A DNA stretch of 64,000 nt from Streptomyces sp. SKN60 (GTDB taxonomy: Bacteria; Actinomycetota; Actinomycetes; Streptomycetales; Streptomycetaceae), in contig NZ_JAHTMW010000004.1 of the NCBI RefSeq assembly GCF_026236535.1, forward strand, positions 341,508 to 405,507, given 5' to 3'. Under the pieces are notes generated by a model. The model had not been told where the DNA came from and searched no databases. It saw only the letters and a list, made by a program, of their open reading frames with translations. This document shows, piece after piece, positions 32,773 to 42,550 of the stretch. Position 1 is the stretch's first letter; every line of letters starts with the position of its first letter. Both the position numbers and the translations under genes were made by a program.

Positions 32773-34275
32773 ATGGGACAGCCGTACCCTCCGTTCCGCC
32801 CCGCACGGGGCCGTGTGTTCGGCGGCATCCGCCGCTGGCTCACCGCCGCGGCGGGCGCCCTCGCCCTCACCGGGGGTCTGATGGCCGTGGGCCCCCAGGC
32901 CACGGCCGCCGGACTGACCCAGGTCACCGGCTTCGGCTCCAACCCCGGCAATCTGACCATGCACACCTATGTGCCGGACGGCCTGGCCACGGGCGCACCG
33001 CTCGTCGTCGCCCTGCACGGCTGCACCCAGAGCGCGAGCGACTACCACGCCCACTCCGGCTGGCCGAAGTTCGCCGACCAGTACCGCTTCGCCCTGGTCT
33101 TCCCGCAGACCACCAGCGCGAACAACGCCAACTCCTGCTTCAACTGGTTCGATGCGGCGGACAGCACGCGCGGCCAGGGCGAGGCCCTGTCCATCAAGCA
33201 GATGGTCGACACCGCCGTCGCGCGCTACGGCAGCGACACACGGCGCGTCTACATCACGGGCCTGTCGGCCGGCGCCGGGATGACCGCGAACATGCTCGCC
33301 GCCTACCCCGACGTCTTCGCCGGCGGCTCCGTCGACTCCGGCCTGCCCGCCTCCTGCGCGACCGCCCTCAGCGCCGCGTACACCTGCATGTACAGCCCGC
33401 CGGACAAGACGCCCGCCCAGTGGGGCGACCTCGTGCGCTCCGCCGCGCCCACCGGCACCACCTCCTGGCCCCGTGTGGCGGTCTGGCAGGGCACCTCGGA
33501 CACCACCGTCGCCCCGGCCAACGCCACCGAACTGCGCGACCAGTGGACGAATGTCTGGGGCATCGGCCAGACCCCCTCCCGCACCGAGAGCCTCTCCGGC
33601 GGCACCACGCTCACCGAGTACGACGACGCCGGCGGCAGGCCGGCCGTGTCGGTCTACTCGATCTCCGGCATGGCCCACGGCCTCGCCGTCGACCCGGGCA
33701 GCGGCCCCGAGCAGTGCGGCACCACCGGCACGTACTACCTCGACACCATCTGCTCCAGCTACCACACCGCCCGCTTCTGGGGCCTCGACGGCGAGGGCGG
33801 CGGCGGGGACGGCGGGGAGGATCCGGGCGCCCTGCCCGCGCCCACCGGTCTGACGGTCGGCGGGACCACGGACGCCACGGTGTCGCTGAGCTGGAACGCG
33901 GTCGCCGGGGCCGCCTCGTACACCGTCTACCGCGGCGGTACGAAGGTGGGCACGACGACGTCGACCGCCTACACCGACACGGGTCTGGCCACCGGGACCA
34001 CGTACGGCTACACGGTCGCGGCCGTCGACGCCGCGGGGGCGACGGGCGCGGTCTCCGCGCAGGTCACCGCGGTCACCACCGGCTTCACGCCGACGTGTCA
34101 CACGGCGAGCAACTACGCGCACACCACGGCCGGGCGCGCCTACCAGAGCGGCGGCTACACCTACGCCAACGGCTCCCAGCAGGCCATGGGGCTGTGGAAC
34201 ACCTTCACCACGCACACCCTGAAGCAGACGGCACCCGGCTACTACGTCCTCGCGGACTCCGGCTGCTCGGCCTGA
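32773..34275 (+). CDS. phaZ: Extracellular poly(3-hydroxybutyrate) depolymerase
   Basis: 500 residues: signal peptide (about 1-46), catalytic domain (about 47-338), FN3-like linker domain (about 352-437) and C-terminal substrate-binding domain (about 440-500). The oxyanion motif is VALHGCTQ (HGC 82-84), the lipase box is GLSAG with Ser165, Asp is in VWQGTSDTTVAP and His in SGMAHGLAVDPG. The C-terminal CHTASNYAHTTAGRA...GGYTYANGSQQAMGLWN module is the PHB-depolymerase binding domain, needed to bind crystalline polymer. The enzyme releases 3-hydroxybutyrate and oligomers outside the cell. Expression with the divergent esterase and the downstream CoA-transferase is likely. Confidence 0.9.
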   Translation: MGQPYPPFRPARGRVFGGIRRWLTAAAGALALTGGLMAVGPQATAAGLTQVTGFGSNPGNLTMHTYVPDGLATGAPLVVALHGCTQSASDYHAHSGWPKFADQYRFALVFPQTTSANNANSCFNWFDAADSTRGQGEALSIKQMVDTAVARYGSDTRRVYITGLSAGAGMTANMLAAYPDVFAGGSVDSGLPASCATALSAAYTCMYSPPDKTPAQWGDLVRSAAPTGTTSWPRVAVWQGTSDTTVAPANATELRDQWTNVWGIGQTPSRTESLSGGTTLTEYDDAGGRPAVSVYSISGMAHGLAVDPGSGPEQCGTTGTYYLDTICSSYHTARFWGLDGEGGGGDGGEDPGALPAPTGLTVGGTTDATVSLSWNAVAGAASYTVYRGGTKVGTTTSTAYTDTGLATGTTYGYTVAAVDAAGATGAVSAQVTAVTTGFTPTCHTASNYAHTTAGRAYQSGGYTYANGSQQAMGLWNTFTTHTLKQTAPGYYVLADSGCSA

Positions 34276-34288
34276 GACCCATGGCCGG

Positions 34289-34322
34289 CCGCTGCCTCGG
34301 CCGCGTACCGCGGAGGCAGCGG
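34289..34322 (+). terminator. Terminator hairpin after the PHB depolymerase gene
   Basis: CCGCTGCCTC (34289-34298) pairs perfectly with GAGGCAGCGG (34313-34322); the 14-nt loop can fold further (GCG with CGC). It starts 14 bp after the stop. Confidence 0.75.
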
Positions 34323-34470
34323 TCACCCACACACCGGACCCGGTTGCTATGGCGACGGCAGCCATGGTCGCGCCACCGGACCGCTGCCTAGGTTGTGTGC
34401 TCGTCGCCAGTACCGGCACCGGCTCCGACCAGCGAGGTCGTCCGGCTGCCCGAGGGAAAGGGATCCGTCC

Positions 34471-35274
34471 ATGGGTCTGGACAAGACGGTCGCGAGCGCG
34501 GCGGAGGCGGTGGCCGACATCCCCGACGGCGCCTCGCTCGCGGTGGGCGGCTTCGGCCTCTGCGGGATACCGGGCACGTTGATCAACGCCCTGTGGCAGC
34601 GCGGGGTGAACGGCCTGGAGGTCGTCTCGAACAACTGCGGCGTCGACGACTGGGGCCTCGGCCTGCTGCTCGCCGCCGGTCAGATCGCCCGGATGACGAG
34701 CTCGTACGTGGGAGAGAACAAGGAGTTCGCCCGCCAGTATCTGAGCGGGGAGCTGGAGGTCGAACTCGTCCCCCAGGGCACCCTCGCCGAGCGGCTGCGG
34801 GCCGGCGGCGCCGGCATCCCCGCCTTCTACACGCCGGCGGGCACCGGAACCCAGGTCGGCGAGGGCGGACTGCCCTGGCGGTACGCGGTTGGGGGCACCT
34901 CCCGGACTGAGTCTGGGGGAGGCACGGTCGCCGTCGCCTCGCCCGCCAAGGAGACCCGGGAGTTCGGCGGACGCCCGTATCTGCTCGAACGCGGCATCAC
35001 CACCGACTTCGCGCTGGTCCGCGCGACCATCGGCGACCGGCACGGCAATCTCGTCTTCCGCTCGTCCGCCCGCAACTTCAACCCGCTGGCCGCGATGGCC
35101 GGCCGCGTGACCGTCGCCGAGGTGGACCATCTCGTCGAACCGGGCGAGCTCGACCCCGACGAGATCCAGCTGCCCGGCATCTTCGTCCAGCGCGTCGTCC
35201 GGGTCACCCCCGGCGACCCCACCGCGGAACGGCGCGTCGAGCGCCGGACCGTCCGACCGGAAGGCGCCGCCTGA
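34471..35274 (+). CDS. scoA: 3-oxoacid CoA-transferase subunit A
   Basis: 267 residues from ATG 34471, with GAGGGAAAGG about 7-8 nt upstream. CoA-transferase family I motifs are present: [21 protein letters not shown] at the N-terminus, [39 protein letters not shown] and [24 protein letters not shown]. With subunit B it moves CoA from succinyl-CoA to acetoacetate, linking 3-hydroxybutyrate breakdown to central metabolism. Around residues 139-151 the usual short turn after GGLPWRY is replaced by a Gly/Ser/Thr-rich insertion encoded by a hairpin-forming repeat-like sequence. Subunit B starts 1 bp after the stop. Confidence 0.9.
   Translation: MGLDKTVASAAEAVADIPDGASLAVGGFGLCGIPGTLINALWQRGVNGLEVVSNNCGVDDWGLGLLLAAGQIARMTSSYVGENKEFARQYLSGELEVELVPQGTLAERLRAGGAGIPAFYTPAGTGTQVGEGGLPWRYAVGGTSRTESGGGTVAVASPAKETREFGGRPYLLERGITTDFALVRATIGDRHGNLVFRSSARNFNPLAAMAGRVTVAEVDHLVEPGELDPDEIQLPGIFVQRVVRVTPGDPTAERRVERRTVRPEGAA
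34888..34923. repeat. Repeat-like palindromic insertion inside scoA
   Basis: About 36 bp with GGGGGCACCTCCC on the left and GGGGGAGG on the right. CCTCCC and GACT pair with their complements downstream to give an imperfect hairpin. From memory this resembles short GC-rich palindromic sequences scattered between Streptomyces genes. It is in frame and adds roughly 9-12 residues to the CoA-transferase. Confidence 0.55.
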
Positions 35275-35275
35275 G

Positions 35276-35947
35276 ATGGCCCTCACCCGTGAGCAGATGG
35301 CGGCCCGCGCCGCCCGCGAACTGACCGACGGCAGCTACGTCAACCTCGGCATCGGCCTGCCGACCCTGATCCCCAACCACCTGCCGCCGGGCGTCGAGGT
35401 GGTCCTCCAGTCCGAGAACGGCATCCTCGGGGTGGGCCCGTACCCGACCGAGGACGAGCTCGACCCCGATCTGATCAACGCGGGCAAGGAGACCGTCACC
35501 ACCCTGCCCGGCGCCTCGTTCTTCGACTCCGCGCTGTCCTTCGGGATGATCCGCGGCGGTCACATCGACGCGGCCGTGCTCGGCGCCATGCAGGTCTCGT
35601 CCGCCGGCGACCTCGCCAACTGGATGATCCCCGGCAAGATGGTCAAGGGCATGGGCGGCGCCATGGACCTGGTCCACGGCGCCGGCCGGGTCATCGTGCT
35701 GATGGAACACACCGCGAAGGACGGCACGCCCAAGCTCGTCGCCGAGTGCGGCCTGCCGCTCACCGGCCGGGCCGTCGTCCAGCGCGTCATCACCGACCTC
35801 GCCGTCGTCGACATCACCGGGGACGGCTTCGTCCTGGCCGAACTCGCCCCCGGCGTCACGGTCGACGAGGTCAGGGCCGCGACGGGCGCGGAACTGACGG
35901 TGCCGACGGGTTTCCGTAGTACGCGTCCGGGCCGTGCTTGCGCGTGA
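35276..35947 (+). CDS. scoB: 3-oxoacid CoA-transferase subunit B
   Basis: 223 residues. The catalytic Glu is in [16 protein letters not shown], and [16 protein letters not shown] is the family N-terminus. [26 protein letters not shown] and [23 protein letters not shown] follow. It forms the heteromeric transferase with the gene 1 bp upstream. The normal C-terminus would end soon after [14 protein letters not shown]; here the frame continues into [14 protein letters not shown] and overlaps the convergent araD gene by 77 bp. The short tail looks acquired by loss of the original stop. Confidence 0.9.
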   Translation: MALTREQMAARAARELTDGSYVNLGIGLPTLIPNHLPPGVEVVLQSENGILGVGPYPTEDELDPDLINAGKETVTTLPGASFFDSALSFGMIRGGHIDAAVLGAMQVSSAGDLANWMIPGKMVKGMGGAMDLVHGAGRVIVLMEHTAKDGTPKLVAECGLPLTGRAVVQRVITDLAVVDITGDGFVLAELAPGVTVDEVRAATGAELTVPTGFRSTRPGRACA

Positions 35948-36608
35948 AGTGACGGTCCAGGAGGTGCTGCGGGGGTTCGACCGGGCCGAGCGCGATGGTG
36001 TGCAGGGCCATCTCGGCCACCGCCTCGCAGATCACGGCGTGCTCCAGGGACGCGGTGGCACTCGCGCCCCAGGTGAAGGGGCCGTGGTGGGCGACCAGGG
36101 CGCCGGGGACCTCCCGGGCCCGGGTGTCGTCACCGTCGAGCAGGTCGACGATGACCTGGCCGGTGTGGAACTCGTAGTCCCTGGCGCACTGTTCGGGGGT
36201 GAGCGGCGCGGTGACGGGGACGGGGCCGTTGAAGGTGTCCGCGTGGGTGGTGCCGAGCACCGGGATCGGACGCCGGGCCTGGGCGAAGGCGACGGCGTGG
36301 GTGGAGTGGGTGTGGGTCACCCCGCCGATGGAGGGAAAGGCGAGGTAGAGACTGCGATGGGTCTCGGTGTCGGTGGACGGCCGCAGCCGGCCGTCCACGA
36401 CGCTCCCGTCGGACAGGGAGACGACGACCAGGTCGTCCTCGCTCAGCACCTCGTAGGCCACTCCCGAGGGCTTGATGACGAAGACGCCGGCCTCTCGGTC
36501 GACCCCGCTCACATTGCCCCAGGTGAGGGTGGCGAGCCCGGCTCGGGGGATGCGGAGGTTGGCCTCGAACACCTCTCGGCGCAGCTCCTCGGACACGGTC
36601 TGGCTCAT
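35871..36608 (-). CDS. araD: L-ribulose-5-phosphate 4-epimerase
   Basis: 245 residues from ATG 36608. Class II aldolase fold: [21 protein letters not shown], the zinc-binding His pair in [16 protein letters not shown] and the His in [13 protein letters not shown], plus [21 protein letters not shown]. It converts L-ribulose-5-phosphate to D-xylulose-5-phosphate, the last araBAD step. The family usually ends at ...[10 protein letters not shown]; here [13 protein letters not shown] is added by reading into the end of the convergent scoB gene. araA lies 32 bp upstream in the same operon. Confidence 0.92.
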   Translation of the reverse strand: MSQTVSEELRREVFEANLRIPRAGLATLTWGNVSGVDREAGVFVIKPSGVAYEVLSEDDLVVVSLSDGSVVDGRLRPSTDTETHRSLYLAFPSIGGVTHTHSTHAVAFAQARRPIPVLGTTHADTFNGPVPVTAPLTPEQCARDYEFHTGQVIVDLLDGDDTRAREVPGALVAHHGPFTWGASATASLEHAVICEAVAEMALHTIALGPVEPPQHLLDRHFTRKHGPDAYYGNPSAPSVPRPSRP

Positions 36609-36640
36609 GGAGGACTCCGTCCTGGTGGGAGTGGGGGTGG

Positions 36641-38152
36641 TCACAGGCTCTGGGCCAGCCGGTGGTAGGCCTGGTTCCAGCGCAGTTCGCGGGTGAAGCG
36701 CCGGACGGTGGTGTCCTCGTCGATGACGACGAGTTCGGTCCGCAGCATCTCGGCGAGGTCGTCGAGCTCCTCGCCGCCGAGGGCGGTGGTCAGGACGGTG
36801 TGGTGCGGTGCTCCGGCCGTCAGCCAGGCCTCGGTGGAGGTACGGAGATCCGGGCGGGGCCGCCAGACGGCGCGGGCGACGGGGAGCCGGGGCAGCGGCT
36901 CGGGCGGGGCGACGACGTCGATGTGGTTGGCGACGAGGCGGAACCGGTCGCCCAGGTCGGCGAGGCCCACGACGACGGCCGGACCGGGGTCGGCGTCGAA
37001 GACGAGACGGACCGGGTCCTCGCGGCCGCCGATGCCGAGCGGGTGGATCTCGCAGCTGGGCGTGCCCGTGGTGAGCGAGGGGCAGACCTCCAGCATGTGG
37101 GCGCCGAGGATGAGCTCTTCGCCGGGCGTGAGGTCGTAGGTGTAGTCCTCCATGAAGGAGGTGCCGCCGGGCAGGCCGTGGCCCATCGCCTTGAGGGTGC
37201 GCAGCAGGGTGGCGGTCTTCCAGTCTCCTTCGCCGCCGAATCCGTAGCCGTCGGCCATCAGGCGCTGCACGGCGAGGCCGGGCAGCTGCCGCAGACCGCC
37301 GAGGTCCTCGAAGTTGGTGGTGAAGGCGCGGAAGCCGCCTTCCGTGAGGAAGCTCCGCAGGCCGGCCTCGATGCGGGCGGCGTAGCGCAGCGAGTCGTGG
37401 CGCTCCCCGCCGGTCCGCAGTTCGGGCGCGAGGGCGTAGCGGTCCTCGTATTCCTTGACGAGCGCGGTGACGGTGTCCTGGTCGGCGGCGTCGACGGCGG
37501 CGACCAGGTCGTTGACGCCGTAGGTGTTGACCGAGACGCCGAACCGCAGCTGGGCCTCGACCTTGTCCCCCTCGGTGACGGCGACGTCGCGCATGTTGTC
37601 GCCGAAGCGGGCGAGCTTGAGGGTGGTCAGCTCGGCGCGGCCGACCGCGGCGCGGGCCCAGCCGGCGATGCGGTCGACGACCTCGGGGGTGGTGACGTGG
37701 CCGGCCACGGTCTTGCGCGGGACGCCGAGACGGGTCTGGACGAAGCCGAACTCGCGGTCGCCGTGGGCGGCCTGGTTCAGGTTCATGAAGTCCATGTCGA
37801 TGGTGGACCAGGGCAGGCGCCGGTTGGCCTGGGTGTGCAGATGGAGCAGCGGCTTGCGCAGGGCGTCGAGGCCGGCGATCCACATCTTGGCCGGGGAGAA
37901 GGTGTGCATCCAGGCGATCAGGCCGATGCAGCGGTCGTCGGCGTTGGCCTCCAGGCAGACGGCGCGGATGGCGGCCGCGTCGGTGAGGACCGGCTTCCAG
38001 ACCAGGCGGACGGTCAGCTCCGGCCGGCCGGCGAGGATCGCGCAGAGGGTGCGGGACTGTTCGGCGACCTGGGCCAGGGTGTCGTCGCCGTAGAGGGCCT
38101 GGCTGCCGGTGAGGAACCAGATCTCGCGGTCGGGCTGGGCGGCGGGCGTCAT
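36641..38152 (-). CDS. araA: L-arabinose isomerase
   Basis: 503 residues, full length for the family. Motifs include [61 protein letters not shown], and the metal/catalytic region [23 protein letters not shown] with [19 protein letters not shown] and [19 protein letters not shown] complete the active site. It converts L-arabinose to L-ribulose. GAGGAG lies about 10 nt before the ATG. It is the middle gene of an araB-araA-araD operon on the minus strand, under LacI-type operators near 40.0 kb. Confidence 0.95.
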   Translation of the reverse strand: MTPAAQPDREIWFLTGSQALYGDDTLAQVAEQSRTLCAILAGRPELTVRLVWKPVLTDAAAIRAVCLEANADDRCIGLIAWMHTFSPAKMWIAGLDALRKPLLHLHTQANRRLPWSTIDMDFMNLNQAAHGDREFGFVQTRLGVPRKTVAGHVTTPEVVDRIAGWARAAVGRAELTTLKLARFGDNMRDVAVTEGDKVEAQLRFGVSVNTYGVNDLVAAVDAADQDTVTALVKEYEDRYALAPELRTGGERHDSLRYAARIEAGLRSFLTEGGFRAFTTNFEDLGGLRQLPGLAVQRLMADGYGFGGEGDWKTATLLRTLKAMGHGLPGGTSFMEDYTYDLTPGEELILGAHMLEVCPSLTTGTPSCEIHPLGIGGREDPVRLVFDADPGPAVVVGLADLGDRFRLVANHIDVVAPPEPLPRLPVARAVWRPRPDLRTSTEAWLTAGAPHHTVLTTALGGEELDDLAEMLRTELVVIDEDTTVRRFTRELRWNQAYHRLAQSL

Positions 38153-38201
38153 GTCGGGTGTGCTCCTCGGAGGTGCGGGGGCGGAGAGGTGCGTACGGGG
38201 C

Positions 38202-38227
38202 GGGGCCGGGGGTGGGGGCGGGGGGGG
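38202..38227. other. G-rich, quadruplex-prone tract between araB and araA
   Basis: The plus strand has four runs of 4-8 G separated by 1-2 nt, in the 87-bp gap between the two genes. The transcript of the minus-strand operon carries the C-rich complement, so any quadruplex would form in DNA of the non-template strand's partner rather than in this mRNA. Confidence 0.45.
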
Positions 38228-38239
38228 TGCCCCGGTCGG

Positions 38240-39946
38240 TCAGTCGGTAGTGGCGGCGCGTGCGCTGTTGCGGATCCGGCGCAGGCGGTGCAGGAGGAGG
38301 TCGGTGCCGGTGCCGAAGTGCTCGTGCAGGGCGCGGTACTCGCCGAACAGCGCGTCGTAGGCGTCCGCGCGTGCGGGATCGGGCAGATAGGCGTGGCGCC
38401 GGACGCTGCCCATGGCGGTGGCGGCGGAGCGGACGTCGGGGTACGCGCCCGCGGCGACGGCGGCGTGGATCGCCGAGCCGAGCGCCGGCCCCTGCTCGGA
38501 GGTGCCGAGGGAGACCGGGCGGCGGAGCACGTCGGCGTGGATCTGCATGAGCAGCGCGTTCTTCTTCAGGCCGCCGGTGACGATGAACTCCTCGACGGGG
38601 ATCCCGCCGTCGTCGAAGGCCTCGACGATCAGCCGGGTGCCGTAGGCGGTGGATTCGAGCAGGGCGCGGTAGACGTCCTCGGGCCGGGTGTCGAGGGTGA
38701 GGCCGGCGACGACTCCGGAGAGGTGGTGGTCGACCAGCGGGGAACGGTTGCCGTTCATCCAGTCCAGGGCGACCAGGCCGTGCGCGCCGACCGGCTGGTC
38801 GGCGGCCTTGCGGGTCAGGAGCTGGTGGAGGTCCTCGCCCGAGGCCTCCGCCTCGGCGCGGTAGTGGTCCGGGACGCCCTGCCGGAGCCACCAGGCGAAG
38901 ATGTCGCCGACCGCGCTCTGGCCGGCCTCGTAGCCGTAGGCGCCCTGGACGATGCCGCCGTCGACGACCCCGCAGATGCCGGGGATCTCGGCGAGGGCGG
39001 CGCCGTTGAGGACGTGGCAGGTGGAGGTGCCCATGATGGCGAGCAGCCGCCCGTTCTCGACGGCGCCCGCCGCGGGCGCGGCCACGTGGGCGTCGACGTT
39101 GCCGGTGGCGACGGCGATGCCCTCGGGGAGGCCGGTCCAGCGGGCGGCCAGGGCGCTCAGCCCGCCGGCGCGGGAGCCGAGCGGGGAGAGCGGGTGCTCG
39201 AGGCGGGTGGCGGGGAAGTCGGCGAAGTCCGGGTGGAGTCCGGCGAGGAAGCCGGGCGAGGGGTAGCCGCCGTCCTGGTGGATGCCCTTGTAGCCGGCGG
39301 TGCAGGTGTTGCGGGACTCGCTGCCGGTGAGCTGCCAGACGATCCAGTCGGCCGCCTCGATCCAGCGGGCGCAGGCGGCGTAGACGGCGGGGTCCTCCTC
39401 CAGGACCTGCAGGGCCTTCGCGTACTGCCATTCGGCGGAGATCTTCCCGCCGTACCGCCCGATCCACTTCTCGCCGCGGGCGTGCGCGAGGGCGTTGATG
39501 CGGTCGGCCTGGTCCTGGGCGGCGTGGTGCTTCCAGAGCTTGGGCCAGGCGTGCGGGCGGGCGGCCCAGTCGGGGGTCAGGGCGAGCGGGGTGCCGTCCG
39601 GGGTGGTCGGCAGGACGGTGCAGGCGGTGAAGTCGGTGGCGATGCCGATGACGCGGGCGGGGTCGACCCCGGCCTCGGCGACCGCCGCCGGAACGGCCGT
39701 GCGCAGCACGTCGCGCCAGTCCTCGGGGTGCTGCAGGGCCCAGTCGGGGGGCAGGGTCGCGCCGGTGGCGGGCAGGCGGTCCTCGATGACGGCGTGGCGG
39801 TACGGGTGGACCGCCGAACCGAGTTCGGCGCCGTCCCGGACCCTGACCACGACGGCGCGCCCGGAGAGGGTGCCGAAGTCGACGCCGACGGTGCAGGCCT
39901 CGGGGTGGTGACGGGCGGCGGTGTCGGGAAGGGCGTGTGCGGTCAC
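38240..39946 (-). CDS. araB: Ribulokinase
   Basis: 568 residues from GTG 39946. FGGY-kinase family: the N-terminal phosphate motif is CTVGVDFGTLSGRAVVV, followed by LPPDWALQHPEDWRDVL, GIATDFTACTVLPT, CARWIEAADWIVWQLTGSE and YKGIHQDGGYPS. In the C-terminal half are IMGTSTCHVLNG, GVVDGGIVQGAYGYEAGQSAVGD, LDWMNGNRSPLVDHHLSGVVAGLTL and the ATP-site VTGGLKKNALLMQIHADV. It phosphorylates L-ribulose. It is the first gene of the ara operon and has a LacI-type operator 65 bp before its start. Confidence 0.94.
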   Translation of the reverse strand: MTAHALPDTAARHHPEACTVGVDFGTLSGRAVVVRVRDGAELGSAVHPYRHAVIEDRLPATGATLPPDWALQHPEDWRDVLRTAVPAAVAEAGVDPARVIGIATDFTACTVLPTTPDGTPLALTPDWAARPHAWPKLWKHHAAQDQADRINALAHARGEKWIGRYGGKISAEWQYAKALQVLEEDPAVYAACARWIEAADWIVWQLTGSESRNTCTAGYKGIHQDGGYPSPGFLAGLHPDFADFPATRLEHPLSPLGSRAGGLSALAARWTGLPEGIAVATGNVDAHVAAPAAGAVENGRLLAIMGTSTCHVLNGAALAEIPGICGVVDGGIVQGAYGYEAGQSAVGDIFAWWLRQGVPDHYRAEAEASGEDLHQLLTRKAADQPVGAHGLVALDWMNGNRSPLVDHHLSGVVAGLTLDTRPEDVYRALLESTAYGTRLIVEAFDDGGIPVEEFIVTGGLKKNALLMQIHADVLRRPVSLGTSEQGPALGSAIHAAVAAGAYPDVRSAATAMGSVRRHAYLPDPARADAYDALFGEYRALHEHFGTGTDLLLHRLRRIRNSARAATTD

Positions 39947-40010
39947 GGTGGGTCTCTCTCGTCATGGGCAGGGGCCGGGAGGGCGGGGAGGGCGGGAGAA
40001 GCACCTTGAT

Positions 40011-40024
40011 TGTTAGCGCTCACA
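40011..40024. promoter_or_regulatory. LacI-type operator upstream of araB (site 1)
   Basis: TGTTAGCGCTCACA is a near-perfect palindrome centred on GCGC, one mismatch pair from TGTGAGCGCTCACA. It lies 65 bp upstream of the araB start and shares its core with two other sites around the LacI-type regulator gene. Confidence 0.8.
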
Positions 40025-40087
40025 TTTGGCAGAGACAAGAGCTGCCAGGGAATTCGGTGAAAGATGGCCGAGGGCAGGGGCTGCGAA

Positions 40088-40099
40088 GTGAGCGCTCAC
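40088..40099. promoter_or_regulatory. LacI-type operator between araB and the regulator gene (site 2)
   Basis: GTGAGCGCTCAC is a perfect 12-bp palindrome, 77 bp (centre to centre about 76) from site 1. This spacing would allow a DNA loop. Confidence 0.8.
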
Positions 40100-40148
40100 G
40101 CACGCATGGAACGAGCGAGCGACGGGCCGGCCGCAGCCGGCCGCCGTG

Positions 40149-41195
40149 TCAGGCGTCGCCCGGGGGGCGGGTGCTGGCGCGCATGATGAGCTGTGGTTCC
40201 ACCAGGAGGTGTTCGGCCTTGCGGGCGCGGCCTTCGATGTGGTCCACGAGGAGTCCGATGCTGCGGCGTCCGATGGTGGCGAAGTCCTGGCGGACGGTGG
40301 TCAGCGGTGGGGGGAAGTACTCGGCCTCGGGGATGTCGTCGAAGCCGGCGACGGCCACCTGGGCGGGGGTGCGGATGCCGGCCTCGCGCAGTGCCCGCAG
40401 GACGCCGAGCGCCATCTGGTCGTTGGCGACGAAGACGGCCGTGACCGGCGCCGCGCCCCGGCGGGCCAGGGCGAGCCCCGCGAGCTCCTGCCCCGCCCGG
40501 TACCCCGACAGCGGGCTCCAGTCACCCGCCAGCACACGCGGGGGCCGGATACCGCTGTCCTCCAGGACCGCGCGCCAGCCCGCGGTGCGGGCCTCGCTCT
40601 CCAGCCAGTCCTCGGGCCCGGCCACGTGCCAGACCGTGCGGTGCCCGGCGGCGAGCAGATGCTCCGTGACCATACGGGCACCGCGCTCCTGATCCAGCGA
40701 GACACCGGGCAGATCGAGCTGATGACCGCCCTCCACCGTGACCACAGGGAAGGGCGCGTCCAGCTCGGCGAGCGCCTGCACGTGCGAGCGCTGCGGAGTG
40801 ATGGCGACGACCCCCTCCACACCCCAGGCCGCGAGGTGGTCGATGGCATCCTTCAGCGCCTGCCCCGCCCCGGTGCGCAGACTCACCGTGGAGACCAGAT
40901 AGCCCTGCTCCCGCGCCGCCTCCTGCAGACCCGTCATCGTGCTGGCCGGACCGTACAGGGCGGTGTTGACCGCGATGACACCCAGCGTCCGCGTCCGGCG
41001 CGTCACCAGAGCGCGAGCCGCGGAGTTACGGCGGTAGCCCAGCCGCTCGATCGCCACGGTCACCTGCTCACGCGTGGCCGCACGCACATTGGGATGACCA
41101 CTCAGCACCCGGGAGACCGTCTGATGAGAGACCCCCGCCTCCCGAGCGACATCGGCCATCGTCGGCGGGCGGACCTCTTCCGCGGGATGCCCCAC
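40149..41195 (-). CDS. araR: LacI-family repressor of the arabinose genes
   Basis: 348 residues from GTG 41195, chosen because GGGGAGG lies 5-6 nt upstream. The N-terminal helix-turn-helix is [34 protein letters not shown], with the hinge helix [14 protein letters not shown]. The periplasmic-binding-protein-like effector domain includes [51 protein letters not shown] and [25 protein letters not shown]. It sits between the araBAD operon and the sugar ABC transporter. Three matching palindromes flank it, so repression of both sides, released by arabinose, is very likely. Confidence 0.9.
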   Translation of the reverse strand: MGHPAEEVRPPTMADVAREAGVSHQTVSRVLSGHPNVRAATREQVTVAIERLGYRRNSAARALVTRRTRTLGVIAVNTALYGPASTMTGLQEAAREQGYLVSTVSLRTGAGQALKDAIDHLAAWGVEGVVAITPQRSHVQALAELDAPFPVVTVEGGHQLDLPGVSLDQERGARMVTEHLLAAGHRTVWHVAGPEDWLESEARTAGWRAVLEDSGIRPPRVLAGDWSPLSGYRAGQELAGLALARRGAAPVTAVFVANDQMALGVLRALREAGIRTPAQVAVAGFDDIPEAEYFPPPLTTVRQDFATIGRRSIGLLVDHIEGRARKAEHLLVEPQLIMRASTRPPGDA

Positions 41196-41288
41196 GTTCG
41201 CCTCCCCTCTCCCTGATCGCGACTGCGTATCGACATTGCGGCTGTGCATCGATACGAGAAAAACCTTATCGCCTCTTGTATCACTCAG

Positions 41289-41304
41289 TTGTGAGCGCTA
41301 ACAA
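41289..41304. promoter_or_regulatory. LacI-type operator before the sugar ABC transporter (site 3)
   Basis: TTGTGAGCGCTAACAA is a 16-bp palindrome with one mismatched pair, in the divergent region between the repressor and the transporter. It is the near mirror image of site 1, so it could control both directions. Confidence 0.82.
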
Positions 41305-41440
41305 TCTAGCTCGACCGGGGCGCCGACGCCCTGGCCACCCCGCCGGAACGGTGCCGTCCGGTGGCGCGAGGACACGCGCCGCCGCCGTGCCCGTCCCCGG
41401 CCGGAGCCGCCCTCGACGACGGGATTGCCAGGTAACGCCC

Positions 41441-42550
41441 ATGAAGAAGTTCCGATCCGTATCCGCCCTCCTGGCCGTGACCACCAGCGGTGCCCTGCTC
41501 CTGACCGGCTGCGGGCAGAACAGCGAGGGGGGCAGCCAGGAGTCGAAGGACAAGAAGGACATCACCATCGGCATCGCCATGCCCACCAAGTCCTCCGAGA
41601 GGTGGATCGCCGACGGCCGGAACATGACCGCGAGCCTGAAGAAGGCCGGTTTCGCCACGACCCTGCAGTACGGCGAGGACGACCCCGACCAGCAGGTCGC
41701 CCAGATCGAGAACATGATCACCCAGGGCGTCGACGCCCTGGTGGTGGCCGCCATCAACGGCGAGGCCCTGTCCAACGTCCTGCAGCAGGCGGCGGACGCC
41801 CACATCCCGGTGATCTCCTACGACCGGCTGATCCTGGGCTCCCCGCACGTCGACTACTACGCCTCCTTCGACAACGAGAAGGTCGGCGAGCTCCAGGCCA
41901 CGTACATCGTGGACAAGCTGGGACTCAAGGGCGGCGCGAAGAAGGGCCCCTTCAACATCGAGCTGTTCGCCGGCTCCAACGACGACAACAACACCAAGTA
42001 CTTCTTCAACGGCGCCATGAAGGTGCTGAAGCCCTACCTCGACAAGAAGCAGCTGGTGGTGCGCTCCCAGCAGACCCAGCTCAACCAGGTCACCACCCTG
42101 CGCTGGGACGGCGGGACGGCGCAGAAGCGCATGGACGACCTGCTGACCTCCTCGTACGCCACGGCCCGGGTCGACGCCGTGCTCTCCCCCTACGACGGCA
42201 TCTCCATCGGCATCCTCTCCGCCCTGAAGTCCGACGACTACGGGAGCCCCGCCAAGCCGCTGCCGGTCGTCACCGGCCAGGACGCGGAGGTCGCCTCCGT
42301 GAAGTCGATCATCGCGGGCCAGCAGACGCAGACCGTCTACAAGGACACGCGCGCCCTCGCGCAGGTCGCCTCGGACATGGTCTCCGCCGTCCTCGCCGGC
42401 AAGAAGCCCGAGATCAACGACGACACCACCTACGACAACGGCAAGAAGGTGGTCCCGGCCTTCCTGCTCGACCCGGTGAGCGTCGACAAGTCGAACTACC
42501 AGAAGGTCCTGGTCGACTCGGGCTACATCGACGCCGGGGAGCTGCGGTGA
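41441..42550 (+). CDS. chvE: Sugar-binding lipoprotein of a multiple-monosaccharide ABC transporter (ChvE-like)
   Basis: 369 residues. The lipobox LLLTGC gives a lipidated Cys24. The mature protein is a periplasmic-binding fold of the ChvE/XylF cluster: [94 protein letters not shown] and [29 protein letters not shown]. It delivers pentoses or hexoses to the permease. A LacI-type operator lies about 137 bp upstream. The stop overlaps the ATPase start (GTGA). Confidence 0.92.
   Translation: MKKFRSVSALLAVTTSGALLLTGCGQNSEGGSQESKDKKDITIGIAMPTKSSERWIADGRNMTASLKKAGFATTLQYGEDDPDQQVAQIENMITQGVDALVVAAINGEALSNVLQQAADAHIPVISYDRLILGSPHVDYYASFDNEKVGELQATYIVDKLGLKGGAKKGPFNIELFAGSNDDNNTKYFFNGAMKVLKPYLDKKQLVVRSQQTQLNQVTTLRWDGGTAQKRMDDLLTSSYATARVDAVLSPYDGISIGILSALKSDDYGSPAKPLPVVTGQDAEVASVKSIIAGQQTQTVYKDTRALAQVASDMVSAVLAGKKPEINDDTTYDNGKKVVPAFLLDPVSVDKSNYQKVLVDSGYIDAGELR

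Noticed and set aside
35871..40004. A 1377-codon minus-strand frame that could look like one giant protein
   Set aside because: Only its last 245 codons (araD) are real; the rest is out of frame with araA and araB, which have full domain matches in another frame.
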